DNA from: a virus
IMG/VR virus record: IMGVR_UViG_3300031841_001673
Location: 1-21,169 of that record
Length of the DNA stretch: 21,169 nucleotides
Reading direction: 5' to 3' (one strand)
The position numbers and the translations under genes are program-made. Each line of letters starts with the position of its first letter. Position 1 is the stretch's first letter. The notes below the pieces were generated by a model. It saw nothing but the letters and a program-made list of their open reading frames with translations. It was not told the origin of the DNA and did not search any database. This document shows positions 4,832 through 12,948 of the stretch, one piece after another.

Positions 4832-6436
4832 ATGGTTGTAGATGTTAAGCCACAGGTAACTATAGATTATAGTGAATCTAAAGTTAAACAGCTATTAGCA
4901 CGTTATAGAAAAGCTAAAGCTGTAAGAGATCAATGGACTCCTATTTTTGAAGATTGTTACGAATATGCTATGCCACAAAGAGAATCTTTTTATTCTGAAA
5001 GTATTGCAAAAAGAAGAAGTGAATCTATATTTGATGAAACAGCTGTTGTTGGCGTGCAAGAATTTGCATCTCGTTTACAAGCAGGCATTGTACCCAACTA
5101 TGCAAGATGGGCAGATTTAACTTCCGGAACAGAAATACCTAAAGAACAACAAAAAGAAGTTAATGAAAACTTAGATCAAGTAACTGAATATATATTTGAA
5201 ATATTACAGAACTCTAATTTTTCACAAGAAGTACATGAAACATTTTTAGATTGTGCAGTTGGCACAGGTGTATTACTTGTTGAAGAAGGTGATGCTGTAC
5301 AACCTATTAGATTTAGATCAATTCCGTTACCACAAGTATTATTAGATTCTGGTTATGATGATAAGATAGATCATATATTTAGAGAGCGATATATAAAGTT
5401 TAAACAAATAATGATTGCATATCCTAATGCTAAACTACCTGAACAAATGGTGCAGGAGATGAGCAAAAATCCAGATCAGGATTGTAAAATAATTGAAGTT
5501 GTATATAGAAACTATGAGAACAAAAAAGAAGAAGAATACACATATTGTGTAATATCTGAAATGTATAATGCAGAATTATTTTCTAATACATTTAAAGGTA
5601 TTGGTTCTAATCCATTTATTGTATACAGATGGAGTAAATGTGCAGGAGAAGTATATGGTCGTGGACCACTTCAATTAGCTTTACCTGCAATAAAGACAGC
5701 TAATTTAGTTATAGAACTAATACTTGAAAATGCACAAATGGCAATCTCTGGAATGTATCAAGTTGAAGATGATGGTGTCATTAATGTTGATAATATACAA
5801 TTAATACCCGGAACAATTATTCCTAAAGCTGTAGGAAGTAGTGGTTTAACACCTGTCGCACCTGCAGGAAACTTTCAAGTATCTGATTTAGTGATAAGAG
5901 ATATGCGAACTAATATTAAAAAAGCCTTATATAATGATATGTTAGGTAATCCTAATGAGAAAACACCTATGTCTGCAACAGAGGTAGCAGAACGTATGGC
6001 TGACCTTTCTCGTCAAATAGGTGCGGCATTTGGTAGATTGCAAGCAGAACTTGTAAATCCTGTATTACAACGAGTTATTTACATTTTAAAAAAACAAGGA
6101 CGAATCAATATACCTACTGTTAATGGTAGAGAAATAAAAATACGTTCATCTTCTCCACTAGCACAAGCACAACAACAACAAGATGTAGCAACTATAGATA
6201 GATTTGTTGCAATGTTACAAGGTAGAGTTGGTCCACAGATTACAAACTTATTAATTAAGCAACAAGATATGGCAAAGTTTATTGCTAAAAAATTAGGTGT
6301 TCCAGAAGAATTAATTAGATCAGATGAGGAAATGATTGAAGCAGGACAGCAGTTACAGCAGATGGGTGCTAATATGCAACAAGGTGGAGTTGATCCAAAA
6401 CAAGCATCAGATATTGCAAAATCATTTACAGGGTGA
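4832..6436 (+). CDS. Portal protein (T7 gp8-type head-tail connector)
   Basis: This 534-residue protein, close to the 536 residues of T7 gp8, is the dodecameric portal through which DNA enters and leaves the capsid. Recognisable family features are the early DCYEYAMPQR motif (41-50), ASRLQAGIVPNYARWADL (79-96), GEVYGRGP (272-279) and MSATEVAERM (380-389). The last leads into the helical crown region. The C-terminus is Gln-rich (AGQQLQQMGANMQQG), common in podovirus portals. The start directly follows the previous stop, with GGAG about 7 bases upstream. Its neighbours (terminase upstream, scaffold and capsid downstream) fit exactly. Confidence 0.95.
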   Translation: MVVDVKPQVTIDYSESKVKQLLARYRKAKAVRDQWTPIFEDCYEYAMPQRESFYSESIAKRRSESIFDETAVVGVQEFASRLQAGIVPNYARWADLTSGTEIPKEQQKEVNENLDQVTEYIFEILQNSNFSQEVHETFLDCAVGTGVLLVEEGDAVQPIRFRSIPLPQVLLDSGYDDKIDHIFRERYIKFKQIMIAYPNAKLPEQMVQEMSKNPDQDCKIIEVVYRNYENKKEEEYTYCVISEMYNAELFSNTFKGIGSNPFIVYRWSKCAGEVYGRGPLQLALPAIKTANLVIELILENAQMAISGMYQVEDDGVINVDNIQLIPGTIIPKAVGSSGLTPVAPAGNFQVSDLVIRDMRTNIKKALYNDMLGNPNEKTPMSATEVAERMADLSRQIGAAFGRLQAELVNPVLQRVIYILKKQGRINIPTVNGREIKIRSSSPLAQAQQQQDVATIDRFVAMLQGRVGPQITNLLIKQQDMAKFIAKKLGVPEELIRSDEEMIEAGQQLQQMGANMQQGGVDPKQASDIAKSFTG

Positions 6437-6448
6437 TATAAAAGTAGA

Positions 6449-6736
6449 ATGAAAACAAAACCTAATCGTATAGTAGGATTAGATAATTTTGAACGAAGTC
6501 CTGACGAAGAAACCCGTCTTAATTTTATCTTTGAAAGTGTATTTAAAACTGATGCAGGAGCAGAAGTTCTTAAATATCTTCGCCAAATAACTATAGAAGC
6601 AGTAGCAGGTTCAGAAATATCTGATAATCAGTTACGTCATATAGAAGGTCAACGCTATATTGTAGGTTTAATACAAAGAAGACTTAATAAAGGTAGAAGT
6701 CAAAACATTATAAAGGAGAAACAAAATGTCAGATAA
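6449..6736 (+). CDS. Bbp19-like small structural-region protein
   Basis: The 95-residue protein resembles the Bbp19 family, named from a Bordetella podophage. Its core is FIFESVFKTDAGAEVLKYLR (residues 27-46), followed after a spacer by IEGQRYIVGLIQRRLNKG. Members share an F-x-x-VF-x-T-x-x-G-x-x-VL-x-x-L block and a G-R/Q-R-x-V-x-x-I-x-x-x-L helix, and usually lie near the portal and scaffold genes. The function is not firmly known; a head-assembly or virion role is inferred from position. It overlaps the scaffold gene by 11 bases, and the scaffold's ribosome-binding site lies inside its last codons. Its own start lacks a strong Shine-Dalgarno. Confidence 0.72.
   Translation: MKTKPNRIVGLDNFERSPDEETRLNFIFESVFKTDAGAEVLKYLRQITIEAVAGSEISDNQLRHIEGQRYIVGLIQRRLNKGRSQNIIKEKQNVR
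6713..6719 (+). promoter_or_regulatory. Ribosome binding site of scaffold gene
   Basis: AAGGAGA stands 6 bases before the ATG at 6726, inside the coding end of the Bbp19-like gene. It fixes the scaffold start and fits a protein needed in many copies. Confidence 0.6.
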
Positions 6737-7511
6737 TGCTGAAGAAGTACAAGAACCCATACCTGAAAACATAACACAAGACCCACAACCAAATCCAGAA
6801 CCTGTTGAAGGTAATGTTCCACGTGAAACATTTATACAAGAAAGACCAGAAAATATACCTGAAAAGTTTTGGAATGCAGAAACAGGAGAAATACGAACAG
6901 ACGAATTATTAAAATCTAATGCTCATCTTGAACAATTTGTTGGTGGTAAAAAAGAAGAACTAAGAGATGAGATTATAAACGAACTATCTGCAGAAGCAGA
7001 ATCTGATATGCCAGAAGAATATACTTTACCTGCGTTACCAGAAACTGTTACAGAAGAAGATGTAGCAGAAAATCCATTATTTGATTGGTGGGTTGACCAT
7101 TGCAAAGCAAATGCCTATGACCAAGAAATGTTTGAAGATGGTATTAACTCATTTGTTACTGCGCAAGGACAGTATGCACCAAATCTTGATGCAGAGGCAG
7201 AAAAATTGGGAGAGAATGCACAGGCACGATTAGATGCTGTTGACTCATTTACACAAAATTATTTTGCTCCTGATGATTATGAGTACATACAAACGACACT
7301 CGGTCAATCAGCTCAAGGTATTGAAATACTTGAGCGTGTTATGGAATTGCAAAATCAAAATATATCAAGAGCACCTACTGAACCTGCCAATAGAATGACA
7401 ATAGAAGATGTTCGTTCTATGATGAAAGACCCAAGATACTTTGATCCGAAAGAACGTGATGAATCTTTTGTCAGGCGTGTAGATGATGCATTTCAAAGAT
7501 TGTATAGATAA
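6726..7511 (+). CDS. Capsid assembly scaffolding protein (T7 gp9-type)
   Basis: The 261-residue, markedly acidic protein is a scaffold around which the procapsid assembles and which leaves before or during packaging. The N-terminal 40 residues are Pro/Glu-rich and probably disordered. They are followed by the characteristic EKFWNAETGEIRTDELLKS segment (46-64), found in many T7-like scaffolds as a PEKFWD-x-x-x-G-x-I-x-x-x-x-LLKSY-like motif. The middle is acidic, and the end (from about residue 220) is a basic helical tail, the usual capsid-binding part: TIEDVRSMMKDPRYF, then ESFVRRVDDAFQRLYR. Length is a little below T7 gp9 (about 300). The strong ribosome-binding site and the place before the capsid gene agree. 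Confidence 0.9.
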   Translation: MSDNAEEVQEPIPENITQDPQPNPEPVEGNVPRETFIQERPENIPEKFWNAETGEIRTDELLKSNAHLEQFVGGKKEELRDEIINELSAEAESDMPEEYTLPALPETVTEEDVAENPLFDWWVDHCKANAYDQEMFEDGINSFVTAQGQYAPNLDAEAEKLGENAQARLDAVDSFTQNYFAPDDYEYIQTTLGQSAQGIEILERVMELQNQNISRAPTEPANRMTIEDVRSMMKDPRYFDPKERDESFVRRVDDAFQRLYR

Positions 7512-8047
7512 TGTATATGGACATAGCAGTTCCTGATGATTGTTTTGAACTTGCTCCAAAAATAAAACAAACAGACAAATATGAACTTGCTGTAATGGGC
7601 AAAGATCCTCTTTGGGTTTTATTGTATCCATTCAGAATTAATAGAGAAAATGTACATACCTTTGGCGTTTACAAAGATGATGGCACAATAGTAGCTATGT
7701 TTGGTGGATGTGGCTCACACGCTAATCCAAAAAAAGGAACAGCTTGGTGGTTAAGCACACACGAACCTTTTGAAAGTTTTCACTATATGCGACACCAGAA
7801 ACGTGTGTTTCAATGGCTTGCTAGTCATTATTCATTTATGTGGAATGTGGCTACTGAAGAGCAAAAAACAACTCTTAGATGGGTTGAATATATGGGATTT
7901 ACAATTTCTAAACGTCCGATACTTGTCAAGAACGTAAAAATGAAGTATTTTAGTATTGAACCGAAAGGTTTTAAAGGTGAACCCATAGATAATGTGTGTG
8001 GCCCTCGTTGGATAACCCGATATCAGAAATCTGCGGACAATTCATAA
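7511..8047 (+). CDS. T7 gp13-like protein with GNAT-type fold (DUF2833-like)
   Basis: The 178-residue protein resembles T7 gp13 and its DUF2833 relatives, which are needed for correct virion assembly and look related to GNAT acetyltransferases. Visible elements are a beta-rich start, the FGVYKDDGTIVAMFGGCG strand pair (51-68), WLSTHEPFESF, the helix FQWLASHYSFMWNVA (100-114), and the GNAT-like final element TLRWVEYMGF (121-130). The last is the usual aromatic helix ending in GF. No convincing acetyl-CoA R/Q-x-x-G-x-G/A loop is seen, so catalysis is doubtful. T7 gp13 is shorter (138 residues). Here it precedes the capsid gene, whereas in T7 it lies after the tail nozzle. The ATG overlaps the scaffold stop (TAATG); a second in-frame ATG is at 7517. 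Confidence 0.78.
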   Translation: MYMDIAVPDDCFELAPKIKQTDKYELAVMGKDPLWVLLYPFRINRENVHTFGVYKDDGTIVAMFGGCGSHANPKKGTAWWLSTHEPFESFHYMRHQKRVFQWLASHYSFMWNVATEEQKTTLRWVEYMGFTISKRPILVKNVKMKYFSIEPKGFKGEPIDNVCGPRWITRYQKSADNS

Positions 8048-8066
8048 ACTGTAATATTAACTTTAT

Positions 8067-8072
8067 AGGAGA
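8067..8072 (+). promoter_or_regulatory. Ribosome binding site of major capsid gene
   Basis: AGGAGA lies 5 bases before the capsid ATG at 8078, in a 30-base gap after the previous stop. This is one of the few start sites in the window not overlapped by an upstream gene. Confidence 0.65.
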
Positions 8073-8077
8073 TAGTT

Positions 8078-8902
8078 ATGGCAACTTCCATTACTACTGC
8101 CTTTATTAAGCAGTTTGAATCAGAAGTCCATATGGCATACCAACGTATGGGTTCTAAACTGAGAAATACAGTAAGACAGCTTAATAATGTAAAAGGCAAT
8201 CAAGCGAGATTCCAGAAGGTGGGCAAAGGGTCTGCGACTGAAAAGTCAAGACACGCTAATGTTCCAACTATGGAAGTAACGCACAATACAGTTGATGTAA
8301 CTCTATCTGATTTCTATGCGGCAGATTATGTCGATAGACTAGATGAGTTGAAAACTAACATTGATGAAAGACAAGTTCTTTCTCAATCAGCCGCCGCCGC
8401 TCTAGGTAGAAAAACAGATCAATTAATTATTGATGTGTTAGATGCGGGGTCTAATAGTAACAATGTCGTACATGGTTCAGCAGGTTTAACTCTTGCTAAA
8501 TCATTAACAGTTTACGAAGCATTTGGTGAAGCAGATGTACCTGATGATGGACAAAGATATTTTGTTGTATCACCTGCAGGTTGGGCTGACCTATTACAAA
8601 TAGATCAGTTTTCAAGAGCAGAGTATATTGGTGAATCAGAATTACCATATGCAGGTGGCCTGACAGCAAAAAGATGGCTAGGGTTTATGTGGTTTACATT
8701 CTCTGGTTTGTCTATTTCTAGTACAACTAGAGATTGTCACGCTTGGCACAGATCATCAGTTGGTCTTGCTATGGGTTCTGATATCAGAACTGAAGTAAAC
8801 TATATCCCTGAAAAGGTCAGTAATCTTATCACTTCATATATGTCTATGGGTGCTGTGATGATTGACAATGATGGTGCGATAGAATGTCAAATAACAGAAT
8901 AG
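8078..8902 (+). CDS. Major capsid protein
   Basis: The 274-residue protein is the main shell subunit. It resembles the podovirus capsid family with HK97 fold that is common in marine phages: an N-arm MATSITTAFIKQFESEVHMA, a QKVGKGSATEK loop, then VDVTLSDFYAADYVDRLDEL (72-91). The helix SAAAALGRKTDQLIIDVLD (104-122) follows. The later YFVVSPAGWADLLQIDQFS strand-helix is typical of the peripheral domain. It is shorter than T7 gp10A (345). No slippery site appears near the end, so a T7-like frameshifted minor capsid form is not expected. Position after the scaffold and a good ribosome-binding site support the call. Confidence 0.93.
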   Translation: MATSITTAFIKQFESEVHMAYQRMGSKLRNTVRQLNNVKGNQARFQKVGKGSATEKSRHANVPTMEVTHNTVDVTLSDFYAADYVDRLDELKTNIDERQVLSQSAAAALGRKTDQLIIDVLDAGSNSNNVVHGSAGLTLAKSLTVYEAFGEADVPDDGQRYFVVSPAGWADLLQIDQFSRAEYIGESELPYAGGLTAKRWLGFMWFTFSGLSISSTTRDCHAWHRSSVGLAMGSDIRTEVNYIPEKVSNLITSYMSMGAVMIDNDGAIECQITE

Positions 8903-8912
8903 GAGAAACATT

Positions 8913-9161
8913 ATGGCTTTTACTCAAGCAAACTTAAAAAAGATTGCAGGTGGTGGAGATCAAAATGTTTATCTCTACAACTCTACAGATGCTATAAGTA
9001 CTATTATAGGATCTGGATATTTTAATAATGCTACCAATCAGCTTAAACAGAATGATGTAATCATAGCTGTTGGGTCAACTGGTGGCACAAGAACAGTAGA
9101 TGTCATTGTTGTATCAAGTGCAACAGCGGCGGCTACTGTAACAACTATTAATGGTACATAG
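8913..9161 (+). CDS. Small capsid-associated protein, possible decoration/cement
   Basis: The 82-residue product starts MAFTQANLKKIAGGG, then NVYLYNSTDAISTIIGSGYF and a beta-rich half (DVIIAVGST, TVDVIVVSSATAAATVTT). I have seen similar short beta proteins directly after podovirus capsid genes in marine phages, annotated hypothetical. AGGAGA at 8901-8906, overlapping the capsid stop, gives a 6-base spacer and implies high expression. Size, strand content and position suggest a head decoration or cement protein, but this is inference. It ends just before a strong hairpin. Confidence 0.75.
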   Translation: MAFTQANLKKIAGGGDQNVYLYNSTDAISTIIGSGYFNNATNQLKQNDVIIAVGSTGGTRTVDVIVVSSATAAATVTTINGT

Positions 9162-9162
9162 G

Positions 9163-9190
9163 ATATTGGGGGAGGCAACTCCCCCGATAT
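9163..9190 (+). terminator. Strong GNRA-loop hairpin after capsid genes, probable terminator
   Basis: A continuous 12-bp stem (ATATTGGGGGAG at 9163-9174 with CTCCCCCGATAT at 9179-9190, one G-T pair) is capped by the stable GCAA tetraloop. It is followed only by TTTAAATT, so the T-tract is short and termination may be partial. It lies 1 base after the 82-residue ORF stop and 7 bases before the tail-adaptor ATG. The position matches the T7 late terminator, which sits between the capsid and gp11 genes and lowers expression of the tail genes. It might instead be a processing or mRNA-stabilising hairpin. Confidence 0.75.
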
Positions 9191-9197
9191 TTAAATT

Positions 9198-9815
9198 ATG
9201 GTAAGTAAAATAGATATATGTAATCAAGGTTTAGTTTTAATAGGTGCAAATACTATTGCATCATTTACTGATAATACAGTTGAAAGTAAGGTGGCAAATC
9301 AATTATATGAAACAACACTAAGAGCATTACTTACAAAAGCAAGATGGCGATTTGCATCAAAACAACAACAACTTTCAAAACTTTCTACAGACCCTTTAGA
9401 TAAATGGGATTCAGCATATCAAATTCCTAATGATGCTATACTAATACATACAGTTACAGTATCAGATAATGTAATAGTTTTTGATAGATATGGAGAAGAA
9501 TTGTTTACAAACACAAGTTCAAGTGATGTAGTTATATGTCATTATACATATCAGCCACACGAAACAGAGTTTCCAGATTATTTTACACAATCGGTTGTGT
9601 TTGAACTTGCTAGTTTATTTGCAGGAGCAATAGCAAGGAACGATCAATTATCACTTCTATACGAAAAAAGAGCAAGACAACAATTAGTAGTTGCTCGAAG
9701 TATGGAATCACAAACACAAACAACTAGAAAACTAAATACAAGTTTATTAATAGAAGTTAGAAACAGAGGTACTGCAGATGGTATTAGAGCAGTTTTACCA
9801 AGTAGCAGTAGTTAA
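9198..9815 (+). CDS. Tail adaptor / tail tubular protein A (T7 gp11-type)
   Basis: The 205-residue protein (T7 gp11 is 196) forms the ring joining portal and nozzle. The opening SKIDICNQGLVLIGANTIAS (3-22) is the family hallmark, followed by a helix around LYETTLRALLTKARWRFA (37-54) and the WDSAYQIPNDAI segment (70-81). The end is helical (LYEKRARQQLVVARSM). The start follows a hairpin at 9163-9190 and has no free Shine-Dalgarno; the only GGAGG nearby is locked in the hairpin's left arm, too far away. Expression may therefore be lower than the capsid genes. The nozzle gene follows after 3 bases. Confidence 0.93.
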   Translation: MVSKIDICNQGLVLIGANTIASFTDNTVESKVANQLYETTLRALLTKARWRFASKQQQLSKLSTDPLDKWDSAYQIPNDAILIHTVTVSDNVIVFDRYGEELFTNTSSSDVVICHYTYQPHETEFPDYFTQSVVFELASLFAGAIARNDQLSLLYEKRARQQLVVARSMESQTQTTRKLNTSLLIEVRNRGTADGIRAVLPSSSS

Positions 9816-9818
9816 TGA

Positions 9819-12440
9819 ATGGCAACACAAAGAGTACACCAAAATAGTTTTACTCGTGGTGAAGTTGACGAAACGCTTATTGCCAGAACAGATTTAGGTG
9901 CTTTTCAACAAGCACTTAAAAAAGCAAGAAATGTTTTTGTTTTAAATCAAGGTCCGGTAGAAAGAAGGCAAGGTACATTATTTAGATATGATTTAGGAGA
10001 ACAGACTAGAATAGAACCATTTATATTTAATGAAAATCAGGAATATATATTAGGATTCCAAAATACAAAACTATTAATATTTAGTACAGCAGGCGTATTA
10101 CTACAAACTATAACAGGTTGTTCTTGGGTAACAGCAGAGTTATTTGAATTTACATATACACAGCAAGCTGACACAATGGTTGTTACACATAAAAATTTTG
10201 CACCAACAATTATTAAAAGAACAGGAGCTACTACTTTCACTAAAGAAGACTTTGCTTTTAAAACGTCAACAAATGGTGAGCAAATATTTCAACCATATTT
10301 TAAGTTTGCAGATGATAATATTACTATTGATATAGATTCTACTGCAAAAAGTGCAGATGATATTACTGCAGAAAATATATTAACAGGAACTACATATGTA
10401 ATTAAAACTGTTGGAACTACTGATTTTACAGCATTAGGTGCTTCCGCAAATACTGTAGGTGTTCAGTTTACAGCAACTGGAGATGGTACATCAACAAGTG
10501 GTACAGGCACAGTTGATTCATATGTTATAGTTACAGCAAGTAGTTCGTATTGGACGTCAAACTATGTAAATAAAACTATACGATATCACGGTATTGAAAT
10601 ACTATTAGATACATATACTTCTGCTACAGTTATGCGAGGAAGATTACAAGCAGATGTAAAAATTGAACTTGATGACGACCCATTTAAAGCAGAAGAAGGA
10701 GATAGCACAGTAACTGTTTTGCATCCACAACACGGATTTACAAGTAGTGCTACAATAGAAGTTGAAGGTGCTGAAGCTATTTTAAATGAAGATGGTGTTG
10801 GCATAACTGCGGCAAATCTTAATGGTAGTAAAACTATAACAGTATTAGATGACGATAGATATACATTCGAGGCTGACGCAAGTGATACAGGAGGAGATTC
10901 TGGAGATGGTGGTGGAACCAATGTTAAAATTATTGCACATCCTCCAACACGAGCGTGGGATGAACAAGTCTATAGTAATGTAAATGGTTTCCCTACAACG
11001 TGTAAGTTTCATCAACAAAGATTATTTTTTGCAGGTGGAGCAATAAGTGATTTTATAGCAAGTAGTAAAACAGCAGACTTTTTTAATTTTAGTGTAGGTG
11101 AAGGTGAAGATACTGACTCTATACAAATATCGATTGCATCAGATCAAATTAATGAAATACGACATATTATAGCAGGTAAACATTTAGAAATATTTACAAG
11201 CACGGGTGAGTTTTATTTAAAACCACAGACAGGTAGACCACTTACGCCTTCAGATATACGAATAGAAAGACAAAGTAGTTTAGGTTGTACACAAACGTGT
11301 ATGCCACGATTGTTTGATGGTGCGGCAATTTTTATACAACCAAACGGAAAAACAGTAAGAGAGTTTTTTTATAATACAGCAACAGAAGATTATGTTCCTA
11401 CTGTTATTACATTTCTTTCACCACAAGCTGTGTCTAATCCTACAGACACAGGTATTATAAAATCAACAGGTAAGAAAACAGAACAAATGATTATCTTTGC
11501 TAATGATAATGGAACACTTGGCGTATTTTCTGCACAACGTCAGGAAAAACTAGCAGGATGGGTAGTTTGGGAAACTGATGGAAATTTTGAGTCAACAGCC
11601 GGAACAACATCATTTTTATATGTTGTTGTAAAAAGAACGATTGATGGTGCAACAAAATATTATTTAGAGCAAATAGCTAATTCACAATATGCTTTGCCTA
11701 CAGATTGTTCTGTAAGTAAAACTATAAGTACTTCTTATCAACCACACGGGACAGTATTGGTTAATGGTGCTTTTACATCATCTAAACAACTTACACTAGA
11801 TGGATTTAGTAATGCACCAACATCAGGAGAAAAATTTAAAATAGCATCAGGATCAACAGAATACACTATACAAAGTGTTAATGCTACAGGTGTGTCAGGG
11901 GAATATATAGTTATTATTGATCAAGCTGTATCAGCATCTAATAATGCAACAATAGAATTTACAACAAGTAGAGTATTTACAGGATTAGATACAAATCCAG
12001 ATTTAACAGGAAAAACAGTTCACGCTACATCAGGTTCTAATGAAGATGATGATATACGATACTATGGCTCATCAATAGTAAGTGCAGGAGGTGTGGCAAA
12101 CTTTGACTTACCTGCAACTGCCTGTGATATAGGATTAACATATACAGTAGAAATAGAAACATTACCAATGGATTCAGTACAACCTGTAAGAGGATTAGGA
12201 TCTACATATGGATTGCCTAGGAAAATAGGAAAAACTATATTAGAATTATCTAAAACGTATAATTTACAAGTAAATGGAAATGATGTATTGCTTAATGATA
12301 ATGGATTACAAATGGTAGGATTTACAGGGAAAAAAGATATACATACACTTGGTTATTCACAAACACCTAATGTAACAATTTCACAAACTGTTCCTGTACC
12401 TATGCGAATAGTAGCAATAACTTCGGAGGTATATTACTAA
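9819..12440 (+). CDS. Tail nozzle / tail tubular protein B (T7 gp12-type) with extra domains
   Basis: The 873-residue protein builds the distal tail tube. The N-terminus is typical: QNSFTRGEVDETLIARTDLG (8-27), then KARNVFVLNQGPVERRQGT (35-53). The core propeller motifs include QRLFFAGG (400-407), TSTGEFYLKP (460-469) and SSLGCTQTCMPRLFDGAAIF (486-505). Compared with T7 gp12 (794 residues) it carries likely insertions. Residues 181-232 hold the YVIKTVGTTDFTALGASANT motif known from many phage tail proteins. Residues 298-367 (VTVLHPQHGFTSSATIEVEG) look like the E1-FCCH-like beta domain often found in viral tail proteins. A further beta segment is at 645-715. No ribosome-binding site is obvious; coupling with the preceding gene is likely. 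Confidence 0.92.
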   Translation: MATQRVHQNSFTRGEVDETLIARTDLGAFQQALKKARNVFVLNQGPVERRQGTLFRYDLGEQTRIEPFIFNENQEYILGFQNTKLLIFSTAGVLLQTITGCSWVTAELFEFTYTQQADTMVVTHKNFAPTIIKRTGATTFTKEDFAFKTSTNGEQIFQPYFKFADDNITIDIDSTAKSADDITAENILTGTTYVIKTVGTTDFTALGASANTVGVQFTATGDGTSTSGTGTVDSYVIVTASSSYWTSNYVNKTIRYHGIEILLDTYTSATVMRGRLQADVKIELDDDPFKAEEGDSTVTVLHPQHGFTSSATIEVEGAEAILNEDGVGITAANLNGSKTITVLDDDRYTFEADASDTGGDSGDGGGTNVKIIAHPPTRAWDEQVYSNVNGFPTTCKFHQQRLFFAGGAISDFIASSKTADFFNFSVGEGEDTDSIQISIASDQINEIRHIIAGKHLEIFTSTGEFYLKPQTGRPLTPSDIRIERQSSLGCTQTCMPRLFDGAAIFIQPNGKTVREFFYNTATEDYVPTVITFLSPQAVSNPTDTGIIKSTGKKTEQMIIFANDNGTLGVFSAQRQEKLAGWVVWETDGNFESTAGTTSFLYVVVKRTIDGATKYYLEQIANSQYALPTDCSVSKTISTSYQPHGTVLVNGAFTSSKQLTLDGFSNAPTSGEKFKIASGSTEYTIQSVNATGVSGEYIVIIDQAVSASNNATIEFTTSRVFTGLDTNPDLTGKTVHATSGSNEDDDIRYYGSSIVSAGGVANFDLPATACDIGLTYTVEIETLPMDSVQPVRGLGSTYGLPRKIGKTILELSKTYNLQVNGNDVLLNDNGLQMVGFTGKKDIHTLGYSQTPNVTISQTVPVPMRIVAITSEVYY

Positions 12441-12946
12441 TGTGTGGTGCAATATTAGGTTTTTTTGGTAACTTATTTAGTGATGAATCTAAGTATATAA
12501 AAGCTCAAATGGAAATGGAGCAACGTATGGCTATGGAAAAGAAAAAGCAATACGAAGAACAAGCAAAAGCAGAAATGCTAGCGGCACAACAAAGAGCAAA
12601 TGATATAAAAGAGCAAGCACAAAAACTTAAAAAAAGAAACTTAGCGGCATTTGGTGCTAGTGGTGTAGAAATTAATGCACCAAGTTATGGTGCTTTTTTA
12701 CAAGCAAATAAAAAGGCAACAAGTAAAGATGTTAATAATGCTAGACTAATGGGAATGGAACGAGCTAATAATGCTATGCTTGGAGCAAGACAAGCTGTTA
12801 TGGAAGGTCAAGCGGCAGGTATAAGAGGACAAGCACAGCTATCTGCTAGACGAACAAGACTTTGGGCATCAGCAGGAGATGCTGTAGGAGAAGCAATAGG
12901 ATTTGGAATGAATGCTTATAATTTTAGTAAAACAGGCACATTTTAA
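12440..12946 (+). CDS. Internal virion protein, T7 gp14-type ejection protein
   Basis: The 168-residue protein (T7 gp14 is 196) sits exactly where the first ejection protein lies in T7-like phages. It begins MCGAILGFFGNLF, a short amphipathic/hydrophobic start. A long charged helix follows (roughly 20-65, EMEQRMAMEKKKQYEEQAKA). Then comes AAFGASGVEINAPSYGAFL (69-87), which is close to the phage gp14-type pattern R-A-x-x-GASG-V-x-G-S. The C-terminus has Gly/Ala-rich segments (SAGDAVGEAIGFGMNAY) that could insert in a membrane. In T7, gp14 forms an outer-membrane channel at infection; that role is inferred here. The start overlaps the nozzle stop (TAATG). Confidence 0.85.
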   Translation: MCGAILGFFGNLFSDESKYIKAQMEMEQRMAMEKKKQYEEQAKAEMLAAQQRANDIKEQAQKLKKRNLAAFGASGVEINAPSYGAFLQANKKATSKDVNNARLMGMERANNAMLGARQAVMEGQAAGIRGQAQLSARRTRLWASAGDAVGEAIGFGMNAYNFSKTGTF

Positions 12947-12948
12947 AA

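Noticed and set aside
8880-8920. Possible T7-like frameshift making a longer capsid form
   Set aside because: No slippery heptamer is present near the capsid stop, and the following ORF has its own Shine-Dalgarno and ATG.
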